The notes under the pieces: generated by a model
Database searches by the model: none
Seen by the model: only the letters and a program-made list of their open reading frames with translations
Told to the model about the DNA's origin: nothing
Position numbers and translations under genes: made by a program
DNA from: Terriglobia bacterium
Lineage (GTDB): Bacteria; Acidobacteriota; Terriglobia; Acidiferrales; UBA7541
Assembly: GCA_020073485.1 (NCBI GenBank)
Contig: JAIQFB010000003.1
Coordinates: 62,001 to 126,000 of the forward strand
Reading direction: 5' to 3'
DNA length: 64,000 bases
Shown: positions 33,906 to 43,077 of the stretch, piece by piece
Layout: each line of letters begins with the position of its first letter
Numbering within the stretch: position 1 is the first letter of the stretch

Positions 33906-33975
33906 GGGGCTGTAGCTCAGATGGATAGAGCGGAGGTTTCCTAAACTTCAGTCCCGGGTCCGGTCCGATCTTCCA
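33906..33975 (+). pseudogene. Decayed tRNA-Arg copy
   Basis: The first 40 or so bases (GGGGCTGTAGCTCAG ... TTTCCTAAAC) match the intact tRNA-Arg at 34084 almost perfectly up to the anticodon loop. The 3' half then diverges and lacks an acceptor partner strand and CCA. It is either a broken duplicate or the 5' half left by an earlier integration event. Confidence 0.7.
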
Positions 33976-34053
33976 AAAGCGCTGTTTTCTCTTTTGGTTT
34001 CATATAGTTCAAGGGCCGAACTGAGGTTACCCCAACGCTCGTTCAGCGGTCAT

Positions 34054-34072
34054 TGTAGTAAAAATGTAGTAG
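34054..34072 (+). repeat. GTAGTA paired repeat, copy 1 (possible recombinase arm site)
   Basis: TGTAGTAAAAATGTAGTAG, two TGTAGTA units 11 bp apart. A 16/19 match lies at 48493-48511, near the other end of the tRNA-Arg region. Confidence 0.45.
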
Positions 34073-34083
34073 TCTGTTGTCGC

Positions 34084-34481
<398 letters not shown>

Positions 34482-34710
34482 CCTTCTTCACAACGAGCGA
34501 CGTTATCACTCCGAATAGCGGTGGATAGATATCTTCCCCAGTTCCGCATCTCTCTTTGAGGTGGGTGACCAGATCTGTCCTCTCTTCACCACACAGAACG
34601 ACAGCGATGACATTCTTGCGTGGCTGACCGCATCAAGACTGCGTGGAAGAACTGCAAGCACTTCTCAGGAGAGCCCGCTTGCCGATGGAATTGAAGTGGG
34701 CTACCCTCTT

Positions 34711-35070
34711 TCATTGGCAATCCTCCGTGAAACTGGGCCCCGCTGTGCCGGCCTCGTTCTCGAACGAACGCAGGTCCCTTTCGAGTTTCTCTGCCAGCTT
34801 GGCGTAGGTGCTCCCGCAAGGGACATCGGCCAACGCACAGATGTATCCGGGCACGACGGCCGTACTGGCCCGGAGTTGTTTGAGTAACCAAAATGCTTGC
34901 GTCATGCAATCCATGCTGTTCCACTGCTCTTGCTCGGCCGCGCTGATGAATGAGACGTCGAGGTGTTCTGGCCAAAGGAGATTTCCGTCCCACTGCACCT
35001 TGAGTGCCTCGACCAACGCGTTCTGAAAATGTCCAAGCATCAATTCCGTTCTACGCACATTGAAGTTCAT
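34711..35070 (-). CDS. Hypothetical protein
   Basis: 119 residues. ATG 35070 has CGGAGG upstream at a proper distance, which is the main support. The protein is soluble and predominantly helical in appearance (RTELMLGHFQNALVEALKVQWDG; AEQEQWNSMDCMTQAFWLLKQL; TYAKLAEKLERDLRSFENE). I do not recognise a family. Together with the XRE regulator and the next small protein it makes up the left, accessory part of the tRNA-Arg island. Confidence 0.55.
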   Translation of the reverse strand: MNFNVRRTELMLGHFQNALVEALKVQWDGNLLWPEHLDVSFISAAEQEQWNSMDCMTQAFWLLKQLRASTAVVPGYICALADVPCGSTYAKLAEKLERDLRSFENEAGTAGPSFTEDCQ

Positions 35071-35301
35071 TACTTGCCTCCGTTTGAACTGCTGTCGTTT
35101 GGCCGTGATTTTTGGCCGTGGCCGACATCCTGAGGCATCGTGGCAGCCGAAGTCACGCGAAGGTATCACCTCTAGAACAAAACACAGTAGGGCATCAAAG
35201 GATCGGCCCGATATACAGAAAGTGAATGATATATAGCTACTACAGGTATGTCTATGTTCTGTATGTAGACGTTAAAGTGCAGCCCCTCCATCCTCTGGGG
35301 G

Positions 35302-35541
35302 ATGGAAAAAGTCCTGCTAGCTCTGGGTAACCGCATTCGGGAACTGCGGGAAGCCAAACATTGGTCTCAAGAGGAATTTGCCGATCTTTGTGGACTCCAC
35401 CGCACTGCTATTGGTTTTCTCGAACGCGCCGAGCGGAATCCCCGACTGGATACACTTCTGACGATCTCTAAGGGCCTGGGAGTAACCGTTTCCGAGCTTC
35501 TCCTGGGTCTGGAGAAACGAAGTCGGTCATCAAAGGCCTAA
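35302..35541 (+). CDS. XRE-family helix-turn-helix regulator
   Basis: 79 residues, essentially a single HTH_3/XRE domain: LGNRIRELREAKHWSQEEFADLCGLHRTAIGFLERAERNPRLDTLLTIS (shown as the five-helix core) followed by a short basic tail. Small phage- or island-type repressors have this form. The ribosome site is weak (GGGGG at 35296-35300), so the start is tentative. It faces the next small gene tail to tail, 7 bases apart. Confidence 0.85.
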   Translation: MEKVLLALGNRIRELREAKHWSQEEFADLCGLHRTAIGFLERAERNPRLDTLLTISKGLGVTVSELLLGLEKRSRSSKA

Positions 35542-35548
35542 ACTCTCC

Positions 35549-35848
35549 TCACCGCTCCTCAAGCTTGCTGCGAATATTGTCTCTCATTGTCATCTCGCGT
35601 GGGGAACCACCAGATTTCTTGAGCCACTGCTCCAGGTCGGTGACGAGAAGGTTGTAAAAGCTAGACTCGCAGACCTCAACTCTGAGCGTGCCTGTCTCGA
35701 ACGAGGCCTCACGACTCCAATCACTCCGCCGAAATTGCTTCAAGGCAAGTGCAGCCGCCTCATACACGCTTTCCCCTACAACTTCGGCCACATGCTCCAC
35801 ACCTGATATGTCTCGGAAGCTGACACGGCATTTCTTCGAGCTGCCCAT
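35549..35848 (-). CDS. Hypothetical small protein of the island
   Basis: 99 residues from ATG 35848, chosen over 35860 because GGAGGGG lies directly upstream of it. The sequence has an alternating beta/alpha pattern: KCRVSFRDISGVEHVAEVVG, SVYEAAALALKQFRR and GTLRVEVCES. It resembles a small double-psi or ferredoxin-like domain, but I cannot name a family. It converges on the XRE regulator. Confidence 0.6.
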   Translation of the reverse strand: MGSSKKCRVSFRDISGVEHVAEVVGESVYEAAALALKQFRRSDWSREASFETGTLRVEVCESSFYNLLVTDLEQWLKKSGGSPREMTMRDNIRSKLEER

Positions 35849-37160
35849 AGACCCCTCCATCTCGGTACCTCAGTAGAGGAGTGTGCGGAGCATGGCGGGG
35901 CAAGGCAATATCCTGATCTCGGCGGGACGCCACTGGATCAGTCGTAGATGTTCTCGTGCTCCACTTTTCAAACTCCTGTTCATCCGCTCCTTGTGAGCAG
36001 CCGCTGTGTAATCGCGCGTCACGAAACGCCGGAATTTAGAGCTGTGATTCGGTCTCAATCTCGTTTCTTCGCGCCCTCTCCGACCCTCCGAAGATCACCG
36101 CTAAAATTGCATTCTGGACCCGAAAAACGCCAAAACTACGATTTGGACGGTCTAAGGCCAGGATATGGACGGTCAAAACGGCCTTGGCAACGGCTAGGAC
36201 GGTCCAGGCAGCGGGAACAGTTCAGGATAGGGGGTATATGGGGGATGGACTGGGGACTACCGTACAAACGTGGTCTTGCGGGGAACCTGCTCCGGCGGGG
36301 AATTTTGATTTGGAATTTGGATCTATGATGATTTTCTTCTCTCTACAGACTCCAACTCCCACACCTCTAACTCTGAGAACTGTTGTGAATGAATATAAAT
36401 ATAATCTTCCTGAGTACCCGTTGGTCCTTTGTGGATTCGCTCAAGCTAAATCCCCAAAATCTCTAAAACGCCAAACCTCTGCGCGATTGATGGGTGCAAT
36501 GGTCCCAATTCATCTTAAAACATCTTTATTCGTCTGAATTACCCTCTACTTCGTACGCTGCTCACCTAGATGCGTCACTCCGAATTGATTGTTGAGATCG
36601 TATTGCCTCCATTCCAATGGATTTTCGGGTTTTCGGGGTCGGAATGGGGAAAGGCGCACCCCAAAATACCGATTGCGACCGGTTTGCACCGATTTTGGCG
36701 AACGATTTTGGGATTTTCGTGGGGATATGGGAAGGGAAGGGGATTTTCCGGGGGAGGCCCATTTTCATGGATTTTCGGGACATCGGGGAAATGGCCTCAT
36801 ATTTTATCCTTACAATCTATCTCTCTATCTACTGCATTGATTGTGTCAGGGTGATACTAGAAGTTAGCCGTTCAAAAATCCCCTCCGACACATTCTCCGC
36901 AGGTAACTTAATTCTGAGAGCCGGCGAATCGGTTTTACAGACGTTCATAAATCACTGTAATTCGAATTGATGTATGCCCTGCCGACGGTGAATTCGTCGC
37001 AGGGTGAAGAGGCTTATTTATATGCGCGCCTTCTGAGTCTTGCCCCCCTTTGATACGCGGCCCTTTACAGGTAGGCCGGTGCCGTATAATCTCCAAGCTA
37101 ACCATCCTTCTAGTTCCTATTGCAGATTAGGAATTGATGCTTTACTGATAGGGGCGGCAC
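35849..37160. other. 1.3-kb stretch without a supported gene
   Basis: Composition is lower in GC and uneven. Open frames here are short, lack ribosome sites and look non-coding. The region includes three copies of GGACGGTC (36145, 36167, 36197), an unusual purine/G-rich block with six GATTTT units (36620-36775), and, near 37141, the probable promoter of the two-component operon. It may be decayed island DNA. Confidence 0.5.
36620..36775. repeat. GATTTT(C/G)GG-type short repeats
   Basis: GATTTT occurs at 36620, 36691, 36704, 36712, 36742 and 36770, mostly followed by CGG, GGG or CCGGG, within a G-rich plus strand. The spacing is irregular. I have no function for it. Confidence 0.4.
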
Positions 37161-37847
37161 GTGCACATCCTCGTCGTGGAAGATGAGAAGAAACTGGCGG
37201 AGGCTCTGCAAAAGGGCCTCGAAGCCGAAAAGCACTCGGTGAAAATAGCGAGCACCGGAGAAGAAGCGTTCTTCGTTGCCTCCGCTGAGCCGTTTGACCT
37301 TTTACTGCTCGATATCATGCTTCCCGGTCGCGATGGAATGGGGGTCTTGACGGCACTGCGCAAAGGGAATGTGACTGTTCCGGTGCTCATGCTGACCTCA
37401 AAAGACGCGATTGAGGACAGGGTTCGGGGCTTGGATGCTGGCGCGGACGACTACTTGGTTAAACCGTTCGCCTTCCCCGAGTTGAGCGCACGAGTGCGGG
37501 CCCTGGCGCGTCGAACCAATCTATCTGAAGCAAAGTCAACCCTGAAATTGGCGGACCTTGAAATGGATGTGCAATCCCACTCCGTGCGGCGAGGGGGGCG
37601 AGACCTGATTCTTACGGCCCGCGAATTTGGGCTGCTCGAATATCTTCTACGTCATCAAGGCCATGTCGTGTCACGAGAAATGCTTGCCACACAGGTATGG
37701 CATGAGAGCGCCCGATACACTCCTCTGGACAATGTAATCGATGTTCATGTCACACACCTCCGGCAGAAATTGGACGAACCATTTGAAAATAGACTTCTGC
37801 ACACCGTGCGTGGAGTCGGTTTCATCCTGAAGGAGGAAACGAAATGA
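37161..37847 (+). CDS. OmpR/CusR-family response regulator
   Basis: 228 residues beginning with GTG. The receiver domain has acidic residues in VVEDEKK, phosphoacceptor Asp in LLLLDIMLPGRDGM, Thr/Ser in LMLTSKDA and Lys in YLVKPFAF. A winged-helix DNA-binding domain follows (LTAREFGLLEYLLRHQGHVVSREML; DNVIDVHVTHLRQKLD; HTVRGVGFIL). It is closest in appearance to metal-responsive CusR/CopR-type regulators. It overlaps the kinase start by 4 bases (ATGA), so the pair is one operon. It probably controls the TonB receptor block downstream, by position only. Confidence 0.92.
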   Translation: MHILVVEDEKKLAEALQKGLEAEKHSVKIASTGEEAFFVASAEPFDLLLLDIMLPGRDGMGVLTALRKGNVTVPVLMLTSKDAIEDRVRGLDAGADDYLVKPFAFPELSARVRALARRTNLSEAKSTLKLADLEMDVQSHSVRRGGRDLILTAREFGLLEYLLRHQGHVVSREMLATQVWHESARYTPLDNVIDVHVTHLRQKLDEPFENRLLHTVRGVGFILKEETK

Positions 37848-39259
37848 AATGGCCACGCCTCAAACATGTGCGGGCTCGCTTGACCCTTTGGTACGTGTTC
37901 GTCCTCGGGATATTGCTCGTGATTGGCATCGCCGGCGCGTCATTCGTTCTTGTCTGGCAGTTGCACGAACAATTGGAACGCCATGTCGTGCAAGATCTGG
38001 AGATGGTGGAAGGATTATTGTATTTTGACGGCGGCGGGCACTTGCATTTCAATGAGGACTACCACAACCATTCGGAATCGAAACTCGTGCAGGAACGATT
38101 TCTTGAAGTTCTCTCCCCTGATGGAGCGATCCTATATCGGAACGATCGCCTCGGAAATCGCACGATAGGGGGCGCTCCGTTTCCAGGCGAGGGTGTCGGT
38201 GGATATTCAGAACGATCGGAACGCGTGTCGGACGGAACTTCTCTGGTCCTCGCGAGCCGTCAGCATTCGATGCAGGACCGCACCATTCTGATTCGCGTGG
38301 GGTACAGCCCGCAACCCATTTGGACGCACCTGAAAGAGTTCGTTGCGATTTTACTGCTGGCTTTGCCTCTAACACTTGCCGCAGCTTCCATAGCCGGCTA
38401 CCTGATGGCCAAGCGCGCGCTTGACCCGATCAGCCAGATGGCGCGTCAAGCCGAGGAGATTACGACCGAACGCCTCCATGATCGATTGCCCATGGAAAGC
38501 GACGACGAACTCGGCCATCTGGCCGGCGTCTTCAATCAAATGCTCGCGCGGATCGAGCAGTCCTTTGAGCAACTCCGGCGATTCACGGCGGACGCTTCAC
38601 ACGAGTTGCGCACTCCTCTTGCTTCTATTCGTACCATCGGAGAGGTTGGACTTCAATGCGATGCGACTCCTGAAGAATACCGGGACATCATCGGCAGCAT
38701 TCTCGAAGAGATCAATCGCATGACGAGCCTGGTCGACAATTTATTGATGCTTTCCAGGGCCGACGCTGGGCAGATTCCGTTGAACCTGGACATGTTTCCG
38801 GTCGCGGAAGTCATGAAGGATGCTGCCTTGTTGCTCGAACCGCTCATGGATGAGAAGGAACAGAAATTCCGCCTCGAAGCCGACGAGGAAATCCTCGTCC
38901 GTGGGGATCGCTTGATCCTTCGCCAGGCAGCCATCAATATTCTGCACAACGCTGTGAAATTTACGCCCGTCGGAGGCAATATTGCTGCCCGCATTTTTTG
39001 CGAGGGCTCACGCATCGTACTCAGCGTCACCGACAGCGGGCCGGGCATCTCCACCGAGCACTTAGCCAGAGTGTTTGACCGATTTTATCGAATCGACCCA
39101 TCGCGATCGAACATATACAAGGGAGCAGGGCTTGGACTGTCCATTGCCCAGTGGGTCGCGCAAGCCCATGACGGTGAGATCGGGCTTTCGCCTGCCAAAG
39201 ACGGTGGGTGCACTTTCTGGATTCGACTCCCTCTGGCCTCTTCTTCGACGATTGCATAA
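37844..39259 (+). CDS. Sensor histidine kinase (CusS-like)
   Basis: 471 residues. Two membrane helices (about 16-38 and 166-188) enclose a periplasmic sensor region of about 130 residues. Then come HAMP (AKRALDPISQMARQAEEIT), a HisKA domain with the phosphoacceptor His in DASHELRTPLASIR, and an ATPase domain (NILHNAVKF, DSGPGIS, GAGLGLSIAQW). The periplasmic part contains HLHFNEDYHNHSESK, a His-rich loop that could bind a metal ion, which suits a Cus/Cop-type sensor but is inference. It is translationally coupled to the regulator. Confidence 0.92.
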   Translation: MKWPRLKHVRARLTLWYVFVLGILLVIGIAGASFVLVWQLHEQLERHVVQDLEMVEGLLYFDGGGHLHFNEDYHNHSESKLVQERFLEVLSPDGAILYRNDRLGNRTIGGAPFPGEGVGGYSERSERVSDGTSLVLASRQHSMQDRTILIRVGYSPQPIWTHLKEFVAILLLALPLTLAAASIAGYLMAKRALDPISQMARQAEEITTERLHDRLPMESDDELGHLAGVFNQMLARIEQSFEQLRRFTADASHELRTPLASIRTIGEVGLQCDATPEEYRDIIGSILEEINRMTSLVDNLLMLSRADAGQIPLNLDMFPVAEVMKDAALLLEPLMDEKEQKFRLEADEEILVRGDRLILRQAAINILHNAVKFTPVGGNIAARIFCEGSRIVLSVTDSGPGISTEHLARVFDRFYRIDPSRSNIYKGAGLGLSIAQWVAQAHDGEIGLSPAKDGGCTFWIRLPLASSSTIA

Positions 39260-39519
39260 GGCGTTCCCGCTTCTATGCCGCCCGGCCGTTTATAATTTCT
39301 TAAGACAATCTTAAGTTGCGCATGTCCACCCCAGTGTTATTTTCCCCGCACATAAAGATTCGCTTTAGACCTTGCTTCCTATGTCATGGGCCGATTTCAT
39401 TTGACTAAATCGGACCGCAATCTGCGGGGGCGAGATGTCGGGATCCAAACTTTAGGATTGGGTACGTGGGATTGCGAAGCAATTGAGCATTCGGGCTCAA
39501 TAAACCAGGGGAGGAATCC

Positions 39520-42500
39520 ATGAGATTCTTAACGGCCAGGAGCAAGAAAAGTGCGCCTTTATTCACATTGCTTGTGCTGATCCTCGCCATGACTTGCGTA
39601 CGGCCAGCAAATGCTCAGGTCGCGGGGGCTTCTCTCAGCGGCACAATTATGGATCCATCCGGCGCGATCGTCCCGAACGCCCAAATTGTCATCACGGATG
39701 TCAATACGGGCGTGGCTCGCAATGTCGCCTCGACCAGCGCCGGCTTTTACGTAGCGCCCAACCTGTTGCCGGGAGTCTATAAGTTAAGCGTGACGGCTGC
39801 TGGTTTCAGCACGATGGAACGTACGGGTATCACGCTCACTGTCGGTGAGCAGCAAGTCCTTGACGTCAAGCTGCAAGTCGGCCAAGTTTCACAAACTGTG
39901 CAAGTCTCCGGGGAAGGCATGAACGTGGAATTGGCGTCCTCGAGCATCAGCGCCCAGGTCAATGCCACTACGGTGCGCGAGCTGCCCCTGAATGGCCGCT
40001 CTTGGACAGACCTGGCGACGCTCCAGCCGGGTGTCAACTCGATCGAGACACAGCCATCGTTTGCTTCCGGATCGGACCGTGGCAATCGCGGCTTTGGATC
40101 ACAGGCTTCCATCTCCGGAGCCCGCCCGCAACAAAACAACTACCGCCTCGATGGCGTCAGCATTAATGACTATTCGAATGGGGCTCCGGGCAGCGTCCTA
40201 GGGGGAAATCTTGGGGTCGACGCGATTCAAGAGTTCTCGGTTCTTACCAGCAATTACTCCGCTGAATATGGAAAAACCTCGGGCGGAGTGATCAACGCCA
40301 TTACGAAATCGGGCACGAATCAGTTCCACGGTTCCGCCTATGAGTTCCTGCGCAACAGCGCCCTCGATGCCCGAAACTATTTCGATGCGGCAACGATCCC
40401 GCCGTTCCGGCAAAACCAGTTCGGCATATCAGGTGGAGGACCGATTATCAAAGGGCGGACGTTTATTTTCGGGGACTACGAGGGGATTCGGGAATCGAAG
40501 GGAATTACCGCCGTCAACGTCGTGCCCTCCACCAATGCGCGGAATGGAATCCTTAACATTGACGCAACCAAGGCTCTCCCGGCCGGCTGCACCAGCAATG
40601 GCATAACAGGCAGTTTCAATGGGACCGCATACAATCAGTGTGTGATAGCGACACCGGACCCCTCAGCTGTGAAGTATCTTCAATTTTTCCCCTTGCCAGG
40701 TCCAAATCCAACACCAAGTGGCTTGCTAAACACCTACACCTCCACGCTTGTGGCACAGAGGGTATTGAGCGAAAATTTCTTCACCACGCGCGTTGATCAT
40801 AAATTTTCCGACAATGATAGCCTCTTTGGAACGTACGTGTTTGACAGAACTCCGTACACGTTACCCGACGGGTTTAACGACGTGCTGCTTGGGGACCTTA
40901 CTTTCCGCCAGGTTTTCATCCTGGAGGAGACTCACATTTTCAACCCGAATTTCATCAACACCGTCCGGTTCGGCTTTAACCGCAACCGTGTGGACAATAA
41001 TGAGAGCGTGAGCGCGCTTAATCCGGCGGCAAGTGACGTTTCCCTGGGGGCTGTCCCCGGCCGCGCTGCAGCTCAACTCAGCGTGGGCGGCCTCACACCC
41101 TTCACTGGCGGGGTGGGAGGAAATACGAACTATTTCTTCCGCTGGAACTCGTTCCAGCCTTCCGATGACGCCTTTGTTACAAAAGGCACGCATTCGCTGA
41201 AGTTCGGTTTCCAAGCTGAACGGATGCAGCTGAATGTCCAGTCCTATTCAAATCCCAACGGCGTGTTTACTTTCGCCGATCTACCCGGTTTCTTGACCAA
41301 CCAGGCTACGAAATTCAACTCGGCTCTTTCCGGCTCGATTTTTGACCGTGGTTTTCGCCAGACACTCTATGGCGCCTATATTCAGGATGATTGGCGCTTC
41401 CGCCCGAACCTGACCCTGAACCTGGGATTGCGCTACGAAATGACCACGGTCATGTCCGAGACACGCGGATATTTAGTTAACCTAGTTAATCCCACCGACC
41501 CAAGTGCGCACCAAGGTTCACCTCTTTACAAGAATCCAACGTTGAAAAATTTCGAACCTAGGATCGGCTTTGCCTGGGATCCTTTCCACAACGGCAAGAC
41601 GGCCCTGCGCGGAGGGATCGGGATGTTTGACGTTCTACCGCTGCCTTCGCAGTACTTCCTGATGGAAAATCTGGCAGCCCCGTATTACCTTCTGGGTTCC
41701 ACGTCCAATAAGGGGCTGCTTGCCGGAAAATTCTTCGCCGGGGCATTACCGCTGCTAACTCCGAGTTCGCTCCGCACCGCGTATATTGAGAACGCCCCCC
41801 ACAGGAACTACGTCATGCAATGGAATATGAATGTGCAGAGAGCATTGACGCCAACCCTGACGGCAACAGTCGGATATGTCGGATCGCGCGGCGTCCATAT
41901 GCCTTTCCGAGTTGACGATATTGATATGGTCATACCGACCCTGGTTTCCGGGCGCTATGTGTGGCCTTGCGGACCCAATGGCAAAGGGGATCCGTGCGGC
42001 GTGGGCTTCCTGCCGACTGGCACGCAGGCCGTTCCTGTGCCCAGCACTCAGATCAACCCTAACTTCGGCTCCATGCGTGCCATGATGTACGAGGGGATGT
42101 CGTACTACAACGCTCTCCAATTCCAAATGGTTAAGAATATGAGCCACGGCGTGCAGGTTCAGGGCGCTTTTACCTGGGCGAAGAGCATGGACACCGGGTC
42201 CGCGACGTTGGCGGGCGATCAGTTTGGTAATTCGATCCAGAGCCTGGATTATTTTGACCCACGCCTCGGTCGTGCGCTTTCCGATTTCAATGTGGGCCGA
42301 ACCCTGGTGATTAACGCCATATGGGAGGTTCCGGGACTGAAGTCATCGATGTCAGCTGCGAACTGGCTGACAAATGGCTGGCAAGTGGGCGGAATTTTCA
42401 AGGCCAGCGATGGTGTTCCTTTCACGGCTACATTCGGTTCGAATGGCGACGTTATGGGAAAGAAGAGTGGCAACACCTTTGCTTACCCGGACCGCGTGGG

Positions 42501-42945
42501 TGGCTCTGGGTGCAATACTCTCGTCAATCCGGGCAATCCTACCAATTACATCAAGACCCAGTGCTTTACCCTTCCCACAGCACCGAGCGCGGCCTTCTAT
42601 ACCGCGAATTGCGATCCGCAACAGGGTGCGGGCCTTGCAAGTCTGCAATGTTTTAATCTCAGGGGGAACGCGGGCCGCAACATCCTGATTGGGCCGGGTC
42701 TCACTGATTTTGACTTCTCATTGTTCAAAAACAACCATATCCGCCGCATTTCCGAAAATTTCAACATCCAGTTCCGGGCCGAGCTGTTCAACGTGCTGAA
42801 TCATCCGAATTTCGCTCCCCCGCCGACTCCTGGCAACACTGACATATTCACTCCTAGTGGTGCGATTTCGCCGTCGGTGGGCGTGCTGACCGGTACGACG
42901 ACGACTTCACGGGAAGTCCAATTTGCGCTGAAATTCATGTGGTAG
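39520..42945 (+). CDS. Oar-like TonB-dependent outer-membrane receptor
   Basis: 1141 residues, ATG preceded by GGGGAGG. A signal peptide (LFTLLVLILAMTCVRPANAQ) is followed by an N-terminal carboxypeptidase-regulatory-like beta-sandwich (ASLSGTIMDPSGAIVPNAQIVITD, about 32-115). Next are a plug domain (VNATTVRELPLNGRSWTDLATLQPG; IQEFSVLTSNYSAEYGKTSGG) and a large beta-barrel ending in the aromatic FALKFMW. This Oar/SusC-like architecture is highly expanded in Acidobacteriota. It would import a large or complexed substrate such as an oligosaccharide, peptide or metal chelate with TonB. It is followed by a phosphodiesterase and propellers that may act on the same material. Confidence 0.94.
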   Translation: MRFLTARSKKSAPLFTLLVLILAMTCVRPANAQVAGASLSGTIMDPSGAIVPNAQIVITDVNTGVARNVASTSAGFYVAPNLLPGVYKLSVTAAGFSTMERTGITLTVGEQQVLDVKLQVGQVSQTVQVSGEGMNVELASSSISAQVNATTVRELPLNGRSWTDLATLQPGVNSIETQPSFASGSDRGNRGFGSQASISGARPQQNNYRLDGVSINDYSNGAPGSVLGGNLGVDAIQEFSVLTSNYSAEYGKTSGGVINAITKSGTNQFHGSAYEFLRNSALDARNYFDAATIPPFRQNQFGISGGGPIIKGRTFIFGDYEGIRESKGITAVNVVPSTNARNGILNIDATKALPAGCTSNGITGSFNGTAYNQCVIATPDPSAVKYLQFFPLPGPNPTPSGLLNTYTSTLVAQRVLSENFFTTRVDHKFSDNDSLFGTYVFDRTPYTLPDGFNDVLLGDLTFRQVFILEETHIFNPNFINTVRFGFNRNRVDNNESVSALNPAASDVSLGAVPGRAAAQLSVGGLTPFTGGVGGNTNYFFRWNSFQPSDDAFVTKGTHSLKFGFQAERMQLNVQSYSNPNGVFTFADLPGFLTNQATKFNSALSGSIFDRGFRQTLYGAYIQDDWRFRPNLTLNLGLRYEMTTVMSETRGYLVNLVNPTDPSAHQGSPLYKNPTLKNFEPRIGFAWDPFHNGKTALRGGIGMFDVLPLPSQYFLMENLAAPYYLLGSTSNKGLLAGKFFAGALPLLTPSSLRTAYIENAPHRNYVMQWNMNVQRALTPTLTATVGYVGSRGVHMPFRVDDIDMVIPTLVSGRYVWPCGPNGKGDPCGVGFLPTGTQAVPVPSTQINPNFGSMRAMMYEGMSYYNALQFQMVKNMSHGVQVQGAFTWAKSMDTGSATLAGDQFGNSIQSLDYFDPRLGRALSDFNVGRTLVINAIWEVPGLKSSMSAANWLTNGWQVGGIFKASDGVPFTATFGSNGDVMGKKSGNTFAYPDRVGGSGCNTLVNPGNPTNYIKTQCFTLPTAPSAAFYTANCDPQQGAGLASLQCFNLRGNAGRNILIGPGLTDFDFSLFKNNHIRRISENFNIQFRAELFNVLNHPNFAPPPTPGNTDIFTPSGAISPSVGVLTGTTTTSREVQFALKFMW

Positions 42946-42964
42946 TCGTTCCGCGATTCAAGGG

Positions 42965-42995
42965 TGGGGGCGCCGTTGATTTGCCGGCTCCCCCA
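42965..42995 (+). terminator. Hairpin after the TonB receptor gene
   Basis: TGGGGG and GCCG pair with CGGC and CCCCCA around a 9-nt loop, with one C/T mismatch. There is no T run, so it may be a processing or attenuation hairpin rather than a full terminator. It lies 20 bases after the receptor stop and about 80 before the next start. Confidence 0.4.
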
Positions 42996-43077
42996 TTGCG
43001 ATTTAGCAAAACTAAGCGGGCTTTTGGCCCAATGGTGTGAACCGCGCCCTACTAGGCCGGAGCAGGGGAGGGTCTTG

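Noticed and set aside
35870-36058. 62-codon minus-strand frame in the island
   Set aside because: No ribosome site, basic low-information sequence; kept as noncoding.
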